From JAIBJN01 sp963784175 (GTDB taxonomy: Bacteria; Actinomycetota; Thermoleophilia; Gaiellales; Gaiellaceae): a DNA stretch of 64,000 bases. The DNA is taken from positions 1 to 64,000 of the forward strand of contig CAWAQJ010000010.1 of the NCBI GenBank assembly GCA_963784175.1, read 5' to 3'. Each line of letters starts with the position of its first letter. The stretch's first letter is position 1. Below the pieces are notes generated by a model. It searched no databases. It worked only from the letters and a program-made list of their open reading frames with translations, and was not told the origin of the DNA. The position numbers were made by a program, and so were the translations under genes. Of the stretch, positions 23,025-32,393 are shown piece after piece.

Positions 23025-25829
23025 CTAGGACGCGACCGCCTCGGTGGCGAAGCGCCTGATCAGCTCCGCCCGGGCGCGCATGTCGAGCTTGCGGTAGATC
23101 CGGCCGAGGTGGAACTCGATCGTCTTGTGGGAGAGGAAGAGCGCCGCGCCGACCTGGCGATTCGTCATGCCCCGCGCGACGTGAAGCGCGATCTGGAGCT
23201 CCTGCGGCGTCAGCTCCTCGTCCTCCCACGCCTGTCGGCGCCGGAGCTTCTCACCGGTTGCCCGCAGCTCCGTCCGCGCCCGTTCCGCCCAGGCGTCGGC
23301 TCCCATGTCCTCGAAGGCGTGGAGAGCGATCCGGAGCTGCTCGCGCGCATCGACGCGCCTCGCGGCCCGGCGGAGACGCTCGCCGAAGCAGAGCCGGGTG
23401 CGCGCCAGGGCCCACCGGTCGTCGGAGCGCTCGTGCTCGGCGAAGGCCTCCGTGAAGAACGTCTCGAACCGGTCGTCCGCAGCGAGCAGTCCGCGACCGC
23501 GCGCGCCGCCGGCCAAGCCGACGGGGCTCTGGCACTCGAGGGACGTGCCCATGGCCGCGAGAGCGCTCTCCGCTTCCGCGTGTCGCCCTGCCCGCGCGTA
23601 CACCTCGACGAGCTCGGCGCGCGGGACGATGACGCGGGAGTGAATGCCGAGCTCGTCGAGGCCGCGCGCCGCAGCTTCGAGCTCGCCTGCGGCCTCGTCG
23701 AGGTTTCCGAGCGAGAGCTCGAGGAGGCCGAGCGACTGCCGGAGCCACACGCGGTAGCCGTGCAGACCGGCTTCCTCCAGGGGCGCCTCGAGCTCTTCCG
23801 CATAGCCTCGGCACTCGCGCTCCGCCCCTCGCTTCGCCGTGATCGCGACGAGGATCAGCAGGGCCTGCACGCGCGGGAGCCACAGATCCATCTCCCGGGC
23901 GAGCGCAAGAGCCTCGGATGCCGCGGCGTACGCCTCGCTGAGGAGGCCCGCGCGGTTCGCGTGCCAGGCCTGCTGATAGAGCAGATACGGGAGAAGGCCG
24001 ACCGCACCCTGCTCGCGTGCGCGGTCGACGTCGCGGGAGGCATACGCAAACGCGTCGTTCGATCGCTCCAACCACTCGAGCGCGACGCCGATGCGGAGCA
24101 GGCTCAACGAATCGAGCTGCGCGCCGAAGTCCTCCACCGACTCCACGGCCCGCTCGAGCAGCGGCGTGCCCTCCGTCGAGCGCCCGACGTAACAGAGGAC
24201 CCAGCCGAGCGTGAGCGACACGCGCCGGCGGATCTCGTCGTCCTCCGACTCGGCGGCAAGTGCATGCGCGCGCTCGGCGGCGGCGAGCATGCCCGGAGCG
24301 TCCCCGACTCCGAGCCGGGCGCTGCACGCCTCCGTGCAGATCTCGACCGCGAGCCTGCGATCGACGTCCTCGAGGAGGGCGGACGCCTCAACAAGCAGGT
24401 CGCCCGCGCGCTTCGGCTTGCCGGCGAGGTACTCGATCCGCCCCTGAAGCCTCAGCGCCTCCGCCTTCAGGCGCGGCCGCCTGTCCGCCTGGAGCGGCTC
24501 AGCCAGAAGCGCCAAGGCGTCGTCGGCACGACCCGCGTGCAGCGCTGCGTCGGCGGCCGCAGCGAGACGCGGCAGGCGCAGCTCCTCGTCGGCCGTCAGG
24601 CTCGCCGACCGCTCCAACGCCGCAGCCGCGGCGGCGTAGCTCGAGCGCGACAGGGCCTGCTGCGCGGCGAGCTCGAGGGCGGCTGCGGCCTCTTCGTCCA
24701 CGCCCAGAGCGGCCCAGGCGAGGTGCCAGGCCCGGCGCTCCGGATCGTTGCGGTCGCGCATCGCGTCCGCGAGCGCTCGGTGAGCCTCCCGGCGCTCGGA
24801 CGGCGGAGCGCCGTGGAACACGGCCGAGCGGACAAGGGGATGGCGAAAGTCGATTCGTCCCTCCGCGATGGAAATCAGCCCTTCGTCCTCGGCCGCTTCG
24901 AGCGCGGTGCTCTCGATCCCGAGCGCCTCCAACGCTTCCGCGACCGGCGCCAGCTCCGTCGAGAAGGAGACGGCGGCGACGAGCAAGGCGCGCTGGGAGT
25001 CGGCGGGAAGCGTCTCGGCGCGCCAGGTGAACGCTCGCTCGAGCGTCGCACCTGCGGGGACGGGCTCGGGCAGCGGCTCCCGCCCGCTGAGCTGCTCCGC
25101 GTCGAGCAGGCTCTGCACCTCGAGCAAAGCCAGCGGGTTGCCCCGCGTCGCCTCCCACAGCCGCTCGACGACCTCGGAGGCGACGGCCGGTCCGTCACAG
25201 CACGCGAGCAGCTGCACCGTCTCGTCCGCCGTGAGCCCGCCGAGCTCGAGACTGTCGATTCCGGGCGCTGCGAATCCTCGACCCTCACCCTCACGAACGG
25301 CGAAGAGGATCGCCACGGAGTCCGCGTCGAGCCGCTTCGCGGCGAACAGAAGGGCGTCCGTCGTCGCGCAGTCGAGCCACTGCGCGTCGTCGACGACCAC
25401 GAGAAGAGGGCGCGATTCGGCCGCCGCAGCGAGAAGGCTCAGCGTCGCGGCGCCGATCGTGAAGCGGTCGTGCATCTCGGGCTCGCACAGGCCCAGAGCG
25501 CTACGCAGCGCCTTCGCCTGCTGCGACGGGATCTGCGGAAGGTGCTCGAGAAACGGGCGGAGCAGCTCGAGCAGGCCCGAGAACTGCAGCTCGGCCTCCG
25601 ACTCGACGCCGAGAGCGCGCACCACGGTCATCCCGTCGGCTCGCTCCACGGCATGCCCGAGCAGGGCTGTCTTGCCGATCCCCGCCTCTCCGCGGACGAC
25701 GAGTGCGTCACTCTGGCCGGTCCGGGCTCGCTCGAGCAGCTCGTCGATCCGGGCGCGCTCGCGCTCCCGGCCGACCAGCACGGACGCAACAGATCCCAGG
25801 CCTCCCGCCCGCGGCAACGCGATCGCCAT
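23025..25829 (-). CDS. LAL-family LuxR transcriptional regulator
   Basis: About 934 residues. An AAA/NTPase domain begins LVGRERERARIDELLERA and has Walker A GEAGIGKTA (about 52-60) and Walker B-like LLVVVDDAQW; a long TPR-like Ala/Glu/Leu-rich helical region follows; a C-terminal LuxR HTH (LTPQELQIALHVARGMTNRQ, LSHKTIEFHLGRIYRKL) ends it. ATG at 25829 is preferred over upstream codons because VLVGRERERA normally lies near the N-terminus and GGCGAGGTG precedes it. Convergent with the RTX-like gene and divergent from the alpha/beta hydrolase, whose promoter it may control. Confidence 0.9.
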   Translation of the reverse strand: MAIALPRAGGLGSVASVLVGRERERARIDELLERARTGQSDALVVRGEAGIGKTALLGHAVERADGMTVVRALGVESEAELQFSGLLELLRPFLEHLPQIPSQQAKALRSALGLCEPEMHDRFTIGAATLSLLAAAAESRPLLVVVDDAQWLDCATTDALLFAAKRLDADSVAILFAVREGEGRGFAAPGIDSLELGGLTADETVQLLACCDGPAVASEVVERLWEATRGNPLALLEVQSLLDAEQLSGREPLPEPVPAGATLERAFTWRAETLPADSQRALLVAAVSFSTELAPVAEALEALGIESTALEAAEDEGLISIAEGRIDFRHPLVRSAVFHGAPPSERREAHRALADAMRDRNDPERRAWHLAWAALGVDEEAAAALELAAQQALSRSSYAAAAAALERSASLTADEELRLPRLAAAADAALHAGRADDALALLAEPLQADRRPRLKAEALRLQGRIEYLAGKPKRAGDLLVEASALLEDVDRRLAVEICTEACSARLGVGDAPGMLAAAERAHALAAESEDDEIRRRVSLTLGWVLCYVGRSTEGTPLLERAVESVEDFGAQLDSLSLLRIGVALEWLERSNDAFAYASRDVDRAREQGAVGLLPYLLYQQAWHANRAGLLSEAYAAASEALALAREMDLWLPRVQALLILVAITAKRGAERECRGYAEELEAPLEEAGLHGYRVWLRQSLGLLELSLGNLDEAAGELEAAARGLDELGIHSRVIVPRAELVEVYARAGRHAEAESALAAMGTSLECQSPVGLAGGARGRGLLAADDRFETFFTEAFAEHERSDDRWALARTRLCFGERLRRAARRVDAREQLRIALHAFEDMGADAWAERARTELRATGEKLRRRQAWEDEELTPQELQIALHVARGMTNRQVGAALFLSHKTIEFHLGRIYRKLDMRARAELIRRFATEAVAS

Positions 25830-26004
25830 CACACCTCGCCGATCTTCACCTGGGCGTCTTTCTGGCTGAGCTCCGACAGCGTTCCCTCCATCTCGAGCCG
25901 CGATGAGCCCGTCGATCGCTAGACGCCGGGCGCGGGGCCCGTCTTCCCTGCGGCCAGGCACGTAGTGTTGCCAGGGTCACCCCAGCGAGAGAAGGGAGCC
26001 GCCC

Positions 26005-26850
26005 ATGGCAACCGCGCCCAACCGCGACCGGACTCCGCTCATGCTGATCCACGGAGCCTGGCTCGCAGCCAACAGCTGGAACAACTTCGCCGAGTACTTC
26101 GAGGGCCGAGGCTTCGCCGTCTCCGCGCCCGAATGGCCGCGCAAGCACGGCGACGTCGAGGAGCTCCGCGAAGACGCGGAGGAGATCAAGGGCCTCGGCC
26201 TCGACGAGATCGTCGACCACTACGAGGAGAAGATCCGCGCGCTCGACCAGCCGCCTGTCCTCATCGGCCACTCGTTCGGAGGACTGATCCTCGAGCTGCT
26301 GCTCGACCGGGGTCTCGGCCGGGCGGGCGTCGCCATGAGCCCCGCGCCGCCCAAGGGCATCCTCGTCCTGCCCTTCTCATCGCTGAAGGCCGCCGCTCCT
26401 GCGCTCGCGCACCCGTCCAAGCGCCGCGGCGTCGTCCCCCTGACGCTCGAGGAGTTCACCTACGGCTTCGTGAACACGTTCACGCCGGAAGCTGCAGCCG
26501 CCGCCTACGAGACCTATGCCGTTCCGGAGACCGGCCGGATCTTCTACGAGGCGGGGCTCGCGAACTTCCACCTCGACCCCCCGAGCGAGGTGCACTTCAA
26601 GAACGCCGAGCGCGCACCGCTCCTCATCGTCGGGGCGGAGAAGGACCACACGGTGCCGGCATCGCTCTCCCACAAGCAGTACGAGAAGTACGAGCGCTCG
26701 CCCGCCCAGACGGACTACATCGAGTTCGAGGGCAGGCCGCACCTGCTCATGGTGGCCGACGGCTGGGAGGAGGTCGCCGAGGCGATCGACGCCTGGCTCG
26801 ACGGCGTCCTCGACGTGACCGTCATCGAGTCGCAGGAGTCCCAGGCGTAG
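26005..26850 (+). CDS. Alpha/beta hydrolase
   Basis: 281 residues. LMLIHGAWLAANSW is the oxyanion-hole strand, GHSFGG the nucleophile elbow (Ser about residue 91), an Asp lies in VGAEKDHTVP and the catalytic His is likely in GRPHLLM near 247. A cap region at about 110-190 has no obvious speciality. Substrate unknown; the family includes esterases and haloalkane-type hydrolases. ATG at 26005 follows AGAAGGGAG. Divergent from the LAL regulator, convergent with fabI. Confidence 0.88.
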   Translation: MATAPNRDRTPLMLIHGAWLAANSWNNFAEYFEGRGFAVSAPEWPRKHGDVEELREDAEEIKGLGLDEIVDHYEEKIRALDQPPVLIGHSFGGLILELLLDRGLGRAGVAMSPAPPKGILVLPFSSLKAAAPALAHPSKRRGVVPLTLEEFTYGFVNTFTPEAAAAAYETYAVPETGRIFYEAGLANFHLDPPSEVHFKNAERAPLLIVGAEKDHTVPASLSHKQYEKYERSPAQTDYIEFEGRPHLLMVADGWEEVAEAIDAWLDGVLDVTVIESQESQA

Positions 26851-26933
26851 CAGCGGAGCTCGAGGCCGGGGGCGGCGGGCCGTCGCCCCCGGCTGGATCT
26901 AGGTCGAGTCGCCCGCGTCCGGCACGGCCGGCG

Positions 26934-27713
26934 CTACATGCCCATCGCGTGGTACCCGGCGTCGACGTACAGCGTCGTGCCGGTGATGTTCTTCGCCTCG
27001 TCCGAGAGGAGGAAGGCCGCGGCCTCGCCGACGTCGTCGGCGTCGATCGGCCGGTGCAGCGGAGCACGCTCCTCGACGATCGCCTCCATGGTCGGGAAGC
27101 CGGCGATCGAGCGCGCGGCCAGCGTGCGGACCGGGCCGGCCGAGACCGCGTTGACGCGGATGTTCTTCTGGCCGAGGTCCCAGGCGAGGTAGCGGACCGA
27201 CGAGTCGAGGGTGGCCTTGGCGACGCCCATGACGTTGTAGTGCGGGACGGCCCGCTCTCCGCCGAGGTAGGTCATCGTCATGATCGACCCGCCTCCGGCC
27301 GCCTCCATGAGCGGCTCGGCGAGCCTCGAGCAGGCGACCAGCGAATAGGCGGAGACGTCCAGCGCGAGCCAGAAGCGGTCGCGCGGCGTGTCGGTGAAAC
27401 GACCCTCGAGGTCGCGCGCGTCGGCGAACGCGACCGAGTGGACGAGCAGGTCGAGCTTCCCGCCGAAGGCCTCGCTCACCTCCCCGAACACCCGCTCGAG
27501 GCCCTCGTCCGAGCGGACGTCGCACTCGGTGATCAGCGGCGAGGAGACGCCCTCGGCGAGCTCGCGCACGTTCTTCTCGATGCGCTCGCCCTGGTACGTG
27601 AAGGCGAGGTTGGCGCCGCCCTCGGCGAGACGCTGCGCGATCGCCCATGCGATCGAGCGGCGATTGGCGACTCCGAGGACGAGCCCGGTCTTTCCGGCGA
27701 AACGGTCGCTCAC
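26934..27713 (-). CDS. fabI: Enoyl-[acyl-carrier-protein] reductase (NADH)
   Basis: 259 residues, the last reduction step in each fatty-acid elongation cycle. The NAD-binding segment is LVLGVANRRSIAWAIA, and the catalytic pair is in HYNVMGVAKATLD (Tyr-x6-Lys of the FabI type). SAGPVRTLAARSIAGF contains the substrate-loop region, and the protein ends with a typical GTTLYVDAGYHAMGM. GTG at 27713 has AGGAG 9 nt upstream. It stands alone between the hydrolase and the deacetylase. FabI is the triclosan/isoniazid target class; the Tyr and Lys needed for activity are present. Confidence 0.95.
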   Translation of the reverse strand: MSDRFAGKTGLVLGVANRRSIAWAIAQRLAEGGANLAFTYQGERIEKNVRELAEGVSSPLITECDVRSDEGLERVFGEVSEAFGGKLDLLVHSVAFADARDLEGRFTDTPRDRFWLALDVSAYSLVACSRLAEPLMEAAGGGSIMTMTYLGGERAVPHYNVMGVAKATLDSSVRYLAWDLGQKNIRVNAVSAGPVRTLAARSIAGFPTMEAIVEERAPLHRPIDADDVGEAAAFLLSDEAKNITGTTLYVDAGYHAMGM

Positions 27714-27860
27714 GCGCCGGCTCCTGGCGAGTGAGCGAGGGGAGGGTGTGTGAGGGAACCGGGAGGTTCCTTCACTGCATCAAAGAAGGGGGTACGCGGG
27801 GGAAACATGGTTTCACCCGCGGGAGCGAGCTGGCGAGCGACGGTCACGGCCGGGAGAGTC

Positions 27861-27866
27861 TAGTCT
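27861..27866 (+). promoter_or_regulatory. -10 element of a leaderless gene
   Basis: TAGTCT, 7 nt before the GTG at 27874, with no ribosome-binding site in between. Confidence 0.55.
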
Positions 27867-27873
27867 CGCGGGC

Positions 27874-28761
27874 GTGAAAGCGTTCGCGCACGACGTCTTC
27901 ACCTACCCGCTCCCGACCGGGCACCGTTTCCCGCTCGGGAAGTACCGTCTCGTGCGCCAGGGGGCGGAGTCCTCGCCCGACATCGACGTCGCCGACGCCC
28001 GCGCCGCCACCGATGCCGAGCTGGGTCACGCGCACGGGCCCGACTACCTTCGGCGTGTTGCAGCGGGCGAGCTGACGCGCAGGGAGGTGCTCGCGCTCGG
28101 GCTCCCCTGGTCGCCGGAGCTCGTGGAGCGTTCGAGGCGCTCCGTCGGCGCCACCCTGATGGCAGCCGACGCGGCGCTCGCCGACGGCGTCGCGGCGAAC
28201 GTCGGCGGCGGCACGCACCACGCCTTCGCCGACGCGGGCCGCGGGTTCTGCGTCTTCAACGACGTCGTCGTGACGACGAAGGCAATGCGCGCCGGCGGTC
28301 GCGTGCGGACGGTGCTGGTCGTCGATCTCGACGTCCACCAGGGCGACGGCACGCATGCGGCCTTCATGGACGATCCAGAGACGTTCACGTTCTCGGTCAA
28401 CGGCTTCCGCAACTACCCGTTCAGGCGCGTCCCGGGCGACCTCGAGGCCGACCTCCCCGACGGCACCGAGGACGATCGCTACCTCGACGCCGTGGCCAGG
28501 CTCCTCCCCCAGGCGCTCGCCCGCTCCCGGCCGGACGTCTGCTTCTACCTGGCCGGTGCGGACCCGTTCCTGGGCGACCGCCTCGGGCGCCTCTCGCTGA
28601 CGAAGGCCGGCCTTGCGGCCCGCGACGCCCTCGTGCGCGACACCCTGGCCGCCGCCGGCGTCCCCGTCTGCCTGACCCTCGCCGGCGGCTACGCGGACCC
28701 GATCGCCGACACGGTCGAGATCAACCTGGAGACCCTGCGGACATTCGCGTCGCAGTCGTAA
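27874..28761 (+). CDS. Histone-deacetylase-superfamily (AcuC/Hda-like) amidohydrolase
   Basis: 295 residues. Zinc and catalytic motifs are intact: GGGTHHA (His pair), FCVFNDVVV, VVDLDVHQGDGTHAAF (Zn Asp and His), FYLAGADPF (Zn Asp) and LAGGYAD (transition-state Tyr). Bacterial members deacylate acetyl-lysine, acetylpolyamines or acetoin-related substrates; which applies here cannot be read. GTG at 27874 appears leaderless (TAGTCT at 27861-27866). It overlaps the SDR gene by 19 nt if that gene starts at ATT 28743. Confidence 0.9.
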   Translation: MKAFAHDVFTYPLPTGHRFPLGKYRLVRQGAESSPDIDVADARAATDAELGHAHGPDYLRRVAAGELTRREVLALGLPWSPELVERSRRSVGATLMAADAALADGVAANVGGGTHHAFADAGRGFCVFNDVVVTTKAMRAGGRVRTVLVVDLDVHQGDGTHAAFMDDPETFTFSVNGFRNYPFRRVPGDLEADLPDGTEDDRYLDAVARLLPQALARSRPDVCFYLAGADPFLGDRLGRLSLTKAGLAARDALVRDTLAAAGVPVCLTLAGGYADPIADTVEINLETLRTFASQS

Positions 28762-29495
28762 CCGGCGGGTCGTCCGGCATCGGCGCCGCGACCGCGCGAC
28801 TGCTCACCGCGCGCGGCTGGCGCTGCATCCTGCTCGCCAGGAACGCCGAGCGGCTCGAGCAGCTGGCGGCCGAGATCGGCGCCGAGGCAGAGACGTGCGA
28901 CGTCACCGAGCTCGCGCAGGTCGAGGCGGCTGCCGCGCGGATCGGCGAGCGTCATCCGGCCGTGCACCTGCTCGTCGCGAACGCGGGCATTCCGGGCGGC
29001 GGCGGGTTCCTCGACCTCACGCCCGAGAAGATCGAGGACGTGATCCGGACGAACTACCTCGGGAGCGTCTGGGCGCTGCGCGCCTTCCTGCCGCTGCTCG
29101 AGGCGGGAGCGCCGTCGGACGTGGTCAACGTTGCGTCCGTGGCCGGCGTGTTCGCGAGCGGGGGCTCGTCCGGGCCGTACGCCGCCTCGAAGCACGCCCA
29201 GCTCGCCTTCTCGCGCGGGGTCACCGCCGAGCTCGCGCCGAAGGGGATCCGCGTGCACGCCGTCAACCCGGGGCCCGTCCGCACGGAGGGCTTCCCCCAG
29301 AACCGGTTCAAGGGGACGAGGTTCGACCGTTTCGTCCTCCCGCCCGAGCGAGTCGCCGAGGCGATATTGCGTGCGGTGGAGCGCAACCGCCCTGAGTCCT
29401 TCGTCTTCGGCGCCTACCGGATCGCGGGCCTGCTCCAGGCCGCGATCCCGGGCACCCTGAGCCGCCTCACCGTTCGCAGGCGCCGTCCCCGCTAG
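28743..29495 (+). CDS. Short-chain dehydrogenase/reductase, probable ATT start
   Basis: About 250 residues. The cofactor motif VVTGGSSGIGAATARLL, the VANAGI segment and the catalytic YAASKHA (Tyr, Lys) are all present. No ATG, GTG or TTG exists in frame between the upstream stop and the TGGSSGIG motif: the first canonical one is GTG 28962, which would remove the whole dinucleotide-binding region. ATT at 28743, giving IRVAVVTGG, aligns with the usual MRVAVVTGG start and has GGAG 12 nt upstream. Thus a rare ATT start, or a base error, is likely. Translationally coupled to the deacetylase. Confidence 0.82.
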   Translation: MRVAVVTGGSSGIGAATARLLTARGWRCILLARNAERLEQLAAEIGAEAETCDVTELAQVEAAAARIGERHPAVHLLVANAGIPGGGGFLDLTPEKIEDVIRTNYLGSVWALRAFLPLLEAGAPSDVVNVASVAGVFASGGSSGPYAASKHAQLAFSRGVTAELAPKGIRVHAVNPGPVRTEGFPQNRFKGTRFDRFVLPPERVAEAILRAVERNRPESFVFGAYRIAGLLQAAIPGTLSRLTVRRRRPR

Positions 29496-30193
29496 CGGGC
29501 GAGGCGGAGCGCGACCGCCGCGACCGCAGCGCCGGCGACGGCGTCCAGCACGTAGTGGTTCGCGGTCACGAAGACGACTGCGGCGACGAGCGGCGGGTAC
29601 GCGGGCGCCGCCGCGCGCAGCATTGGGCTCTCGCTCGCGGCCGCGACTCCCGCCGCGGTGACGACGGCGTAGGCGACGTGGATGCTCGGCATTGCGGCGA
29701 GCGGGTCGTAGAGCTGGGCCACGACCCCGGAGTCGAGGTCAACCCCGGTCACGTCGGACATCGTGTCGACGAAGCCCTCGAGCGAGCGGGGCGGCGCGCA
29801 CGGGTAGAGGACGAAGATCGGCTGGGCGATGAGGGTGGTCAGCACGGCCGCCCGCCGGAAGCGGTGGAACTCCGGATGCTGCTTGCCGTAGAGGCGCATC
29901 AGCCAGCCGACCGTCAGGGCCGCGTTCGAGAACACGTACGCGACGTTGAGGACGGCGAGCAGACGTCGGTGCGGCAGCAGGCTCGCCTGGAGCCGGGGCT
30001 CGACGTGGATGCCGAGGCGCCGCTCGAGCGCGACGACGCGCTCCGCGTTCGCCGCAGCGCGTGCGCGCCCGCGCTCGTCGCGCTTGCGCCGGCTCGCCAG
30101 CAGGTAGAGGGCGTAGACGCCGAGGCCGATCGCGACCTCGCGGCGGCCCGAGAAGCGTGTTCCGCTCTGCGTTCCCCGGCGCATAGCGCGCAT
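29492..30193 (-). CDS. PAP2-family phosphatase / inositol-phosphotransferase-like membrane protein
   Basis: 233 residues, about six helices. The motifs DPLAAMPSIHVAYAVV and ANHYVLDAVAG are the second and third catalytic blocks of the PAP2_3 (Aur1/Ipt1-like) group. Such enzymes hydrolyse or transfer lipid phosphates in the membrane. Start ATG at 30193; a second ATG at 30184 is nearly as good. Its stop shares CTAG with the SDR stop (29492-29495). It is divergent from the UPF0104 gene 10 nt away, so the two probably share a promoter. Confidence 0.85.
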   Translation of the reverse strand: MRAMRRGTQSGTRFSGRREVAIGLGVYALYLLASRRKRDERGRARAAANAERVVALERRLGIHVEPRLQASLLPHRRLLAVLNVAYVFSNAALTVGWLMRLYGKQHPEFHRFRRAAVLTTLIAQPIFVLYPCAPPRSLEGFVDTMSDVTGVDLDSGVVAQLYDPLAAMPSIHVAYAVVTAAGVAAASESPMLRAAAPAYPPLVAAVVFVTANHYVLDAVAGAAVAAVALRLAR

Positions 30194-30203
30194 ACTTACT
30201 GCC

Positions 30204-31211
30204 ATGGGCAAGTGGCGACGCAACCTGGCCCGTATCGCCGTGGGATCCGCCGCCACGGGCGCATTCCTCTGGCTCTTTCTGCGTGAGGTCGACCTCAGCG
30301 AGGCCTGGAGCGAGATCGTGGCTCTGCCACCGTGGACGATGGTCGCGGCAGTCTCCCTGGTCGTCGCGAACGTCGTCATCATGGCCGTCCGCTGGCGCTA
30401 CCTCCTCGAAGGCGCGGGCTACCGGCTCGGCCTCTGGAAGCTGTTCTCGACCGTCGCCGTAGGGCGTGGCGCGAACAACATCCTTCCCGCGCGCGGCGGC
30501 GACTTCCTGCGGATCGAGGCGCTGCGCGAGCGGCAGGTCCCTGTCTTCGTCACCGCCGGCACGCTCTTCGCCGAGCGTCTGCTCGACGGCGTCGTCCTCT
30601 CTGCCTGGATCCTCTTCGGGGCGCTCGCGATCGGGCAAGGAGGGCCGATGCTCCTGACCGGCATCGCGCTCTCCTCAGGGGCGGCACTCGGGGTCGCGCT
30701 CGTCGCCCTTGCCGCCCGCGACCCGGATCGCGCCGAGCGTTTCGCGTGGCGGGCGACTCGCCGGCTCCCGCCACGCTGGCACACGCGCTTCACCCGCGCG
30801 GCGGCGCACTTCGTGGACGGGCTCGGCGCGTTCCGCGGGCGGACGCGCCTCGTGGCCATCTTCGGCACGTCGGCGGCGATGTGGCTCGCCGACGTCGCCA
30901 TGTACTACGTGGTCGGCGAGTACGCCTTCGCACTCGACCTTCCGATCGGCGCGTACTTCCTGCTCGAGGGCATCGGGAACCTCGCGCTCGCCGTCCCGGC
31001 GACGGCCGCCGGCATCGGAACGTTCGACTACCTCACCCTGCTGGCCGCAAAGGGGATCGATGTCCCGATCGACAAGGCCTCCGCCTACGTGATCACCATG
31101 CACGCGCTCGCGGTCCTGCCGGTCACGATCATGGGCGCCATCCTCGTCAGCCCGGCCTTCCCGCGCCTGCGGGGCCGGAGACGCGAGGAGCCCGCGCAGG
31201 AGCACGGCTAG
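30204..31211 (+). CDS. UPF0104 flippase-like membrane protein
   Basis: 335 residues. Family motifs: VGRGANNILPARGGDFLRIEALRE (R-x2-N-x-LPAR-GD) and LAVPATAAGIGTFDYLTLLA. It corresponds to the MprF N-terminal/AglD2-type domain, inferred to flip lipid-linked molecules. Start ATG at 30204, with CATACT 7 nt upstream suggesting a leaderless message. It is paired divergently with a PAP2-type phosphatase and convergently with an acyltransferase, so a lipid-envelope role is plausible. Its stop shares CTAG with the acyltransferase stop (31208-31211). Confidence 0.87.
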   Translation: MGKWRRNLARIAVGSAATGAFLWLFLREVDLSEAWSEIVALPPWTMVAAVSLVVANVVIMAVRWRYLLEGAGYRLGLWKLFSTVAVGRGANNILPARGGDFLRIEALRERQVPVFVTAGTLFAERLLDGVVLSAWILFGALAIGQGGPMLLTGIALSSGAALGVALVALAARDPDRAERFAWRATRRLPPRWHTRFTRAAAHFVDGLGAFRGRTRLVAIFGTSAAMWLADVAMYYVVGEYAFALDLPIGAYFLLEGIGNLALAVPATAAGIGTFDYLTLLAAKGIDVPIDKASAYVITMHALAVLPVTIMGAILVSPAFPRLRGRRREEPAQEHG

Positions 31212-32338
31212 CGGGGCTCGTGGGCGCTCGCGTGCTCGCGCGCGAGAAACGGAAGCTCGCGTGACCGTCGCGGGGCGGTCGCCAGCGCTTCGGCCAGTCT
31301 GCGGCGGCGCCCCTCGGCCGTCGTGAGCCCAGGCTCGACCTGCCGCCCCTCGTCGCGCGCGAGCGCGACCGCGTCCGCCAGGTCGCGCTCGAGCGCCGTC
31401 GGGTCCGCCTCGGCTCCCGCCTCGAGCCGTGCGGCCACGAACTGGCCGCAGGTCAGCGGCATCGTGCGCGCGAGCAGCGCGAGGACCTCGGCGTCCACGT
31501 CAGCGGGCGGCGGATCGACCGGCTCTCCGAGAGCGAGGTGGACGCGCGTCCGCCCGCGGACGAGCGGGTCGTAGGCGATGCTGAGCGGGCGCAGAGCCGC
31601 GGGACGCCCGCGCCTGACCAACGCGCCGATGCCGGGCCGAATCGGGCCGATCTCGCCGTCCGGCGACGGCCGGCCCTCCGGGAAGACGACGAGCACTCTG
31701 CCGTCCCGGAGAAGACCGACCAGGTGGCGGAAGTCGCCTGCGGCCCGGGCTGCACGGCGGCTCCAGAAGTCGTCGAGCTCCCCCGTCACCCCCTCTCCCG
31801 GCGTGACCGGCATCCAGAGGAGGTCGGCGTAGGCACCGTGCAGCGTGTCGCCCGCGCGTGTCGGCGCCGGCCGCCCGGCCGAGGCTGCGCGGACGCGGAA
31901 GGCGTCGACCGTCTCCTCCGGCACGAGCGCGTCGAGCGGCTGCTCGGGCCGCTCGGCGAAGACCTCACCCAGCCGCGCGACGCTAGCGCTGCGGATCGGA
32001 AAGACGTTGACGAGGGGAAGCCAGCGACCGACGCCGACCGGGTACAGGAGCCGCCGCATGCGCGGCGCCAGGTCGGGCGGGAAGCCCGCGAAGAACCCGG
32101 GCAGGAACATGTCGTCGCGGGCGGCGAAGTGGAGACGGTTCGAGCGGTTGCGCCGGCCGCCCATCCCGAAGTAGAGCGGCGGGCCGAGAATGGGCACGTC
32201 CGTCTCGCGCCGGTGCGTGGCCACCACGAGCGTGCCCGGCTCCGGCGCGAAGCCCCCTGCGCTCAGCGTGGTGACTCGAAACGCGGTGTGCGAGTACGCC
32301 CACATGCCGTGGCCGACAGCGTCGTAGAGGTCAGGCAC
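31208..32338 (-). CDS. Lysophospholipid acyltransferase-like (PlsC family) protein
   Basis: 376 residues. The acyltransferase HxxxxD motif is visible as THRRETDVPI (residues about 42-51), and FPEGRPSPDG gives the EGR block. The spacing between blocks is larger than in standard 240-residue PlsC, and the protein has a ~90-residue Ala/Arg-rich C-terminal extension, so substrate may differ. GTG at 32338 follows AAGGA. Located next to a UPF0104 and PAP2 gene. Confidence 0.8.
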   Translation of the reverse strand: MPDLYDAVGHGMWAYSHTAFRVTTLSAGGFAPEPGTLVVATHRRETDVPILGPPLYFGMGGRRNRSNRLHFAARDDMFLPGFFAGFPPDLAPRMRRLLYPVGVGRWLPLVNVFPIRSASVARLGEVFAERPEQPLDALVPEETVDAFRVRAASAGRPAPTRAGDTLHGAYADLLWMPVTPGEGVTGELDDFWSRRAARAAGDFRHLVGLLRDGRVLVVFPEGRPSPDGEIGPIRPGIGALVRRGRPAALRPLSIAYDPLVRGRTRVHLALGEPVDPPPADVDAEVLALLARTMPLTCGQFVAARLEAGAEADPTALERDLADAVALARDEGRQVEPGLTTAEGRRRRLAEALATAPRRSRELPFLAREHASAHEPR

Positions 32339-32393
32339 GGCTATATCCTTGCGCTATAGAGTTCTTGTTTCCATGCGGGTTTGCGGTCCCGAT

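Noticed and set aside
23109..25922. Plus-strand open frame of 937 codons
   Set aside because: Antisense to the LAL regulator, whose Walker and HTH motifs are intact.
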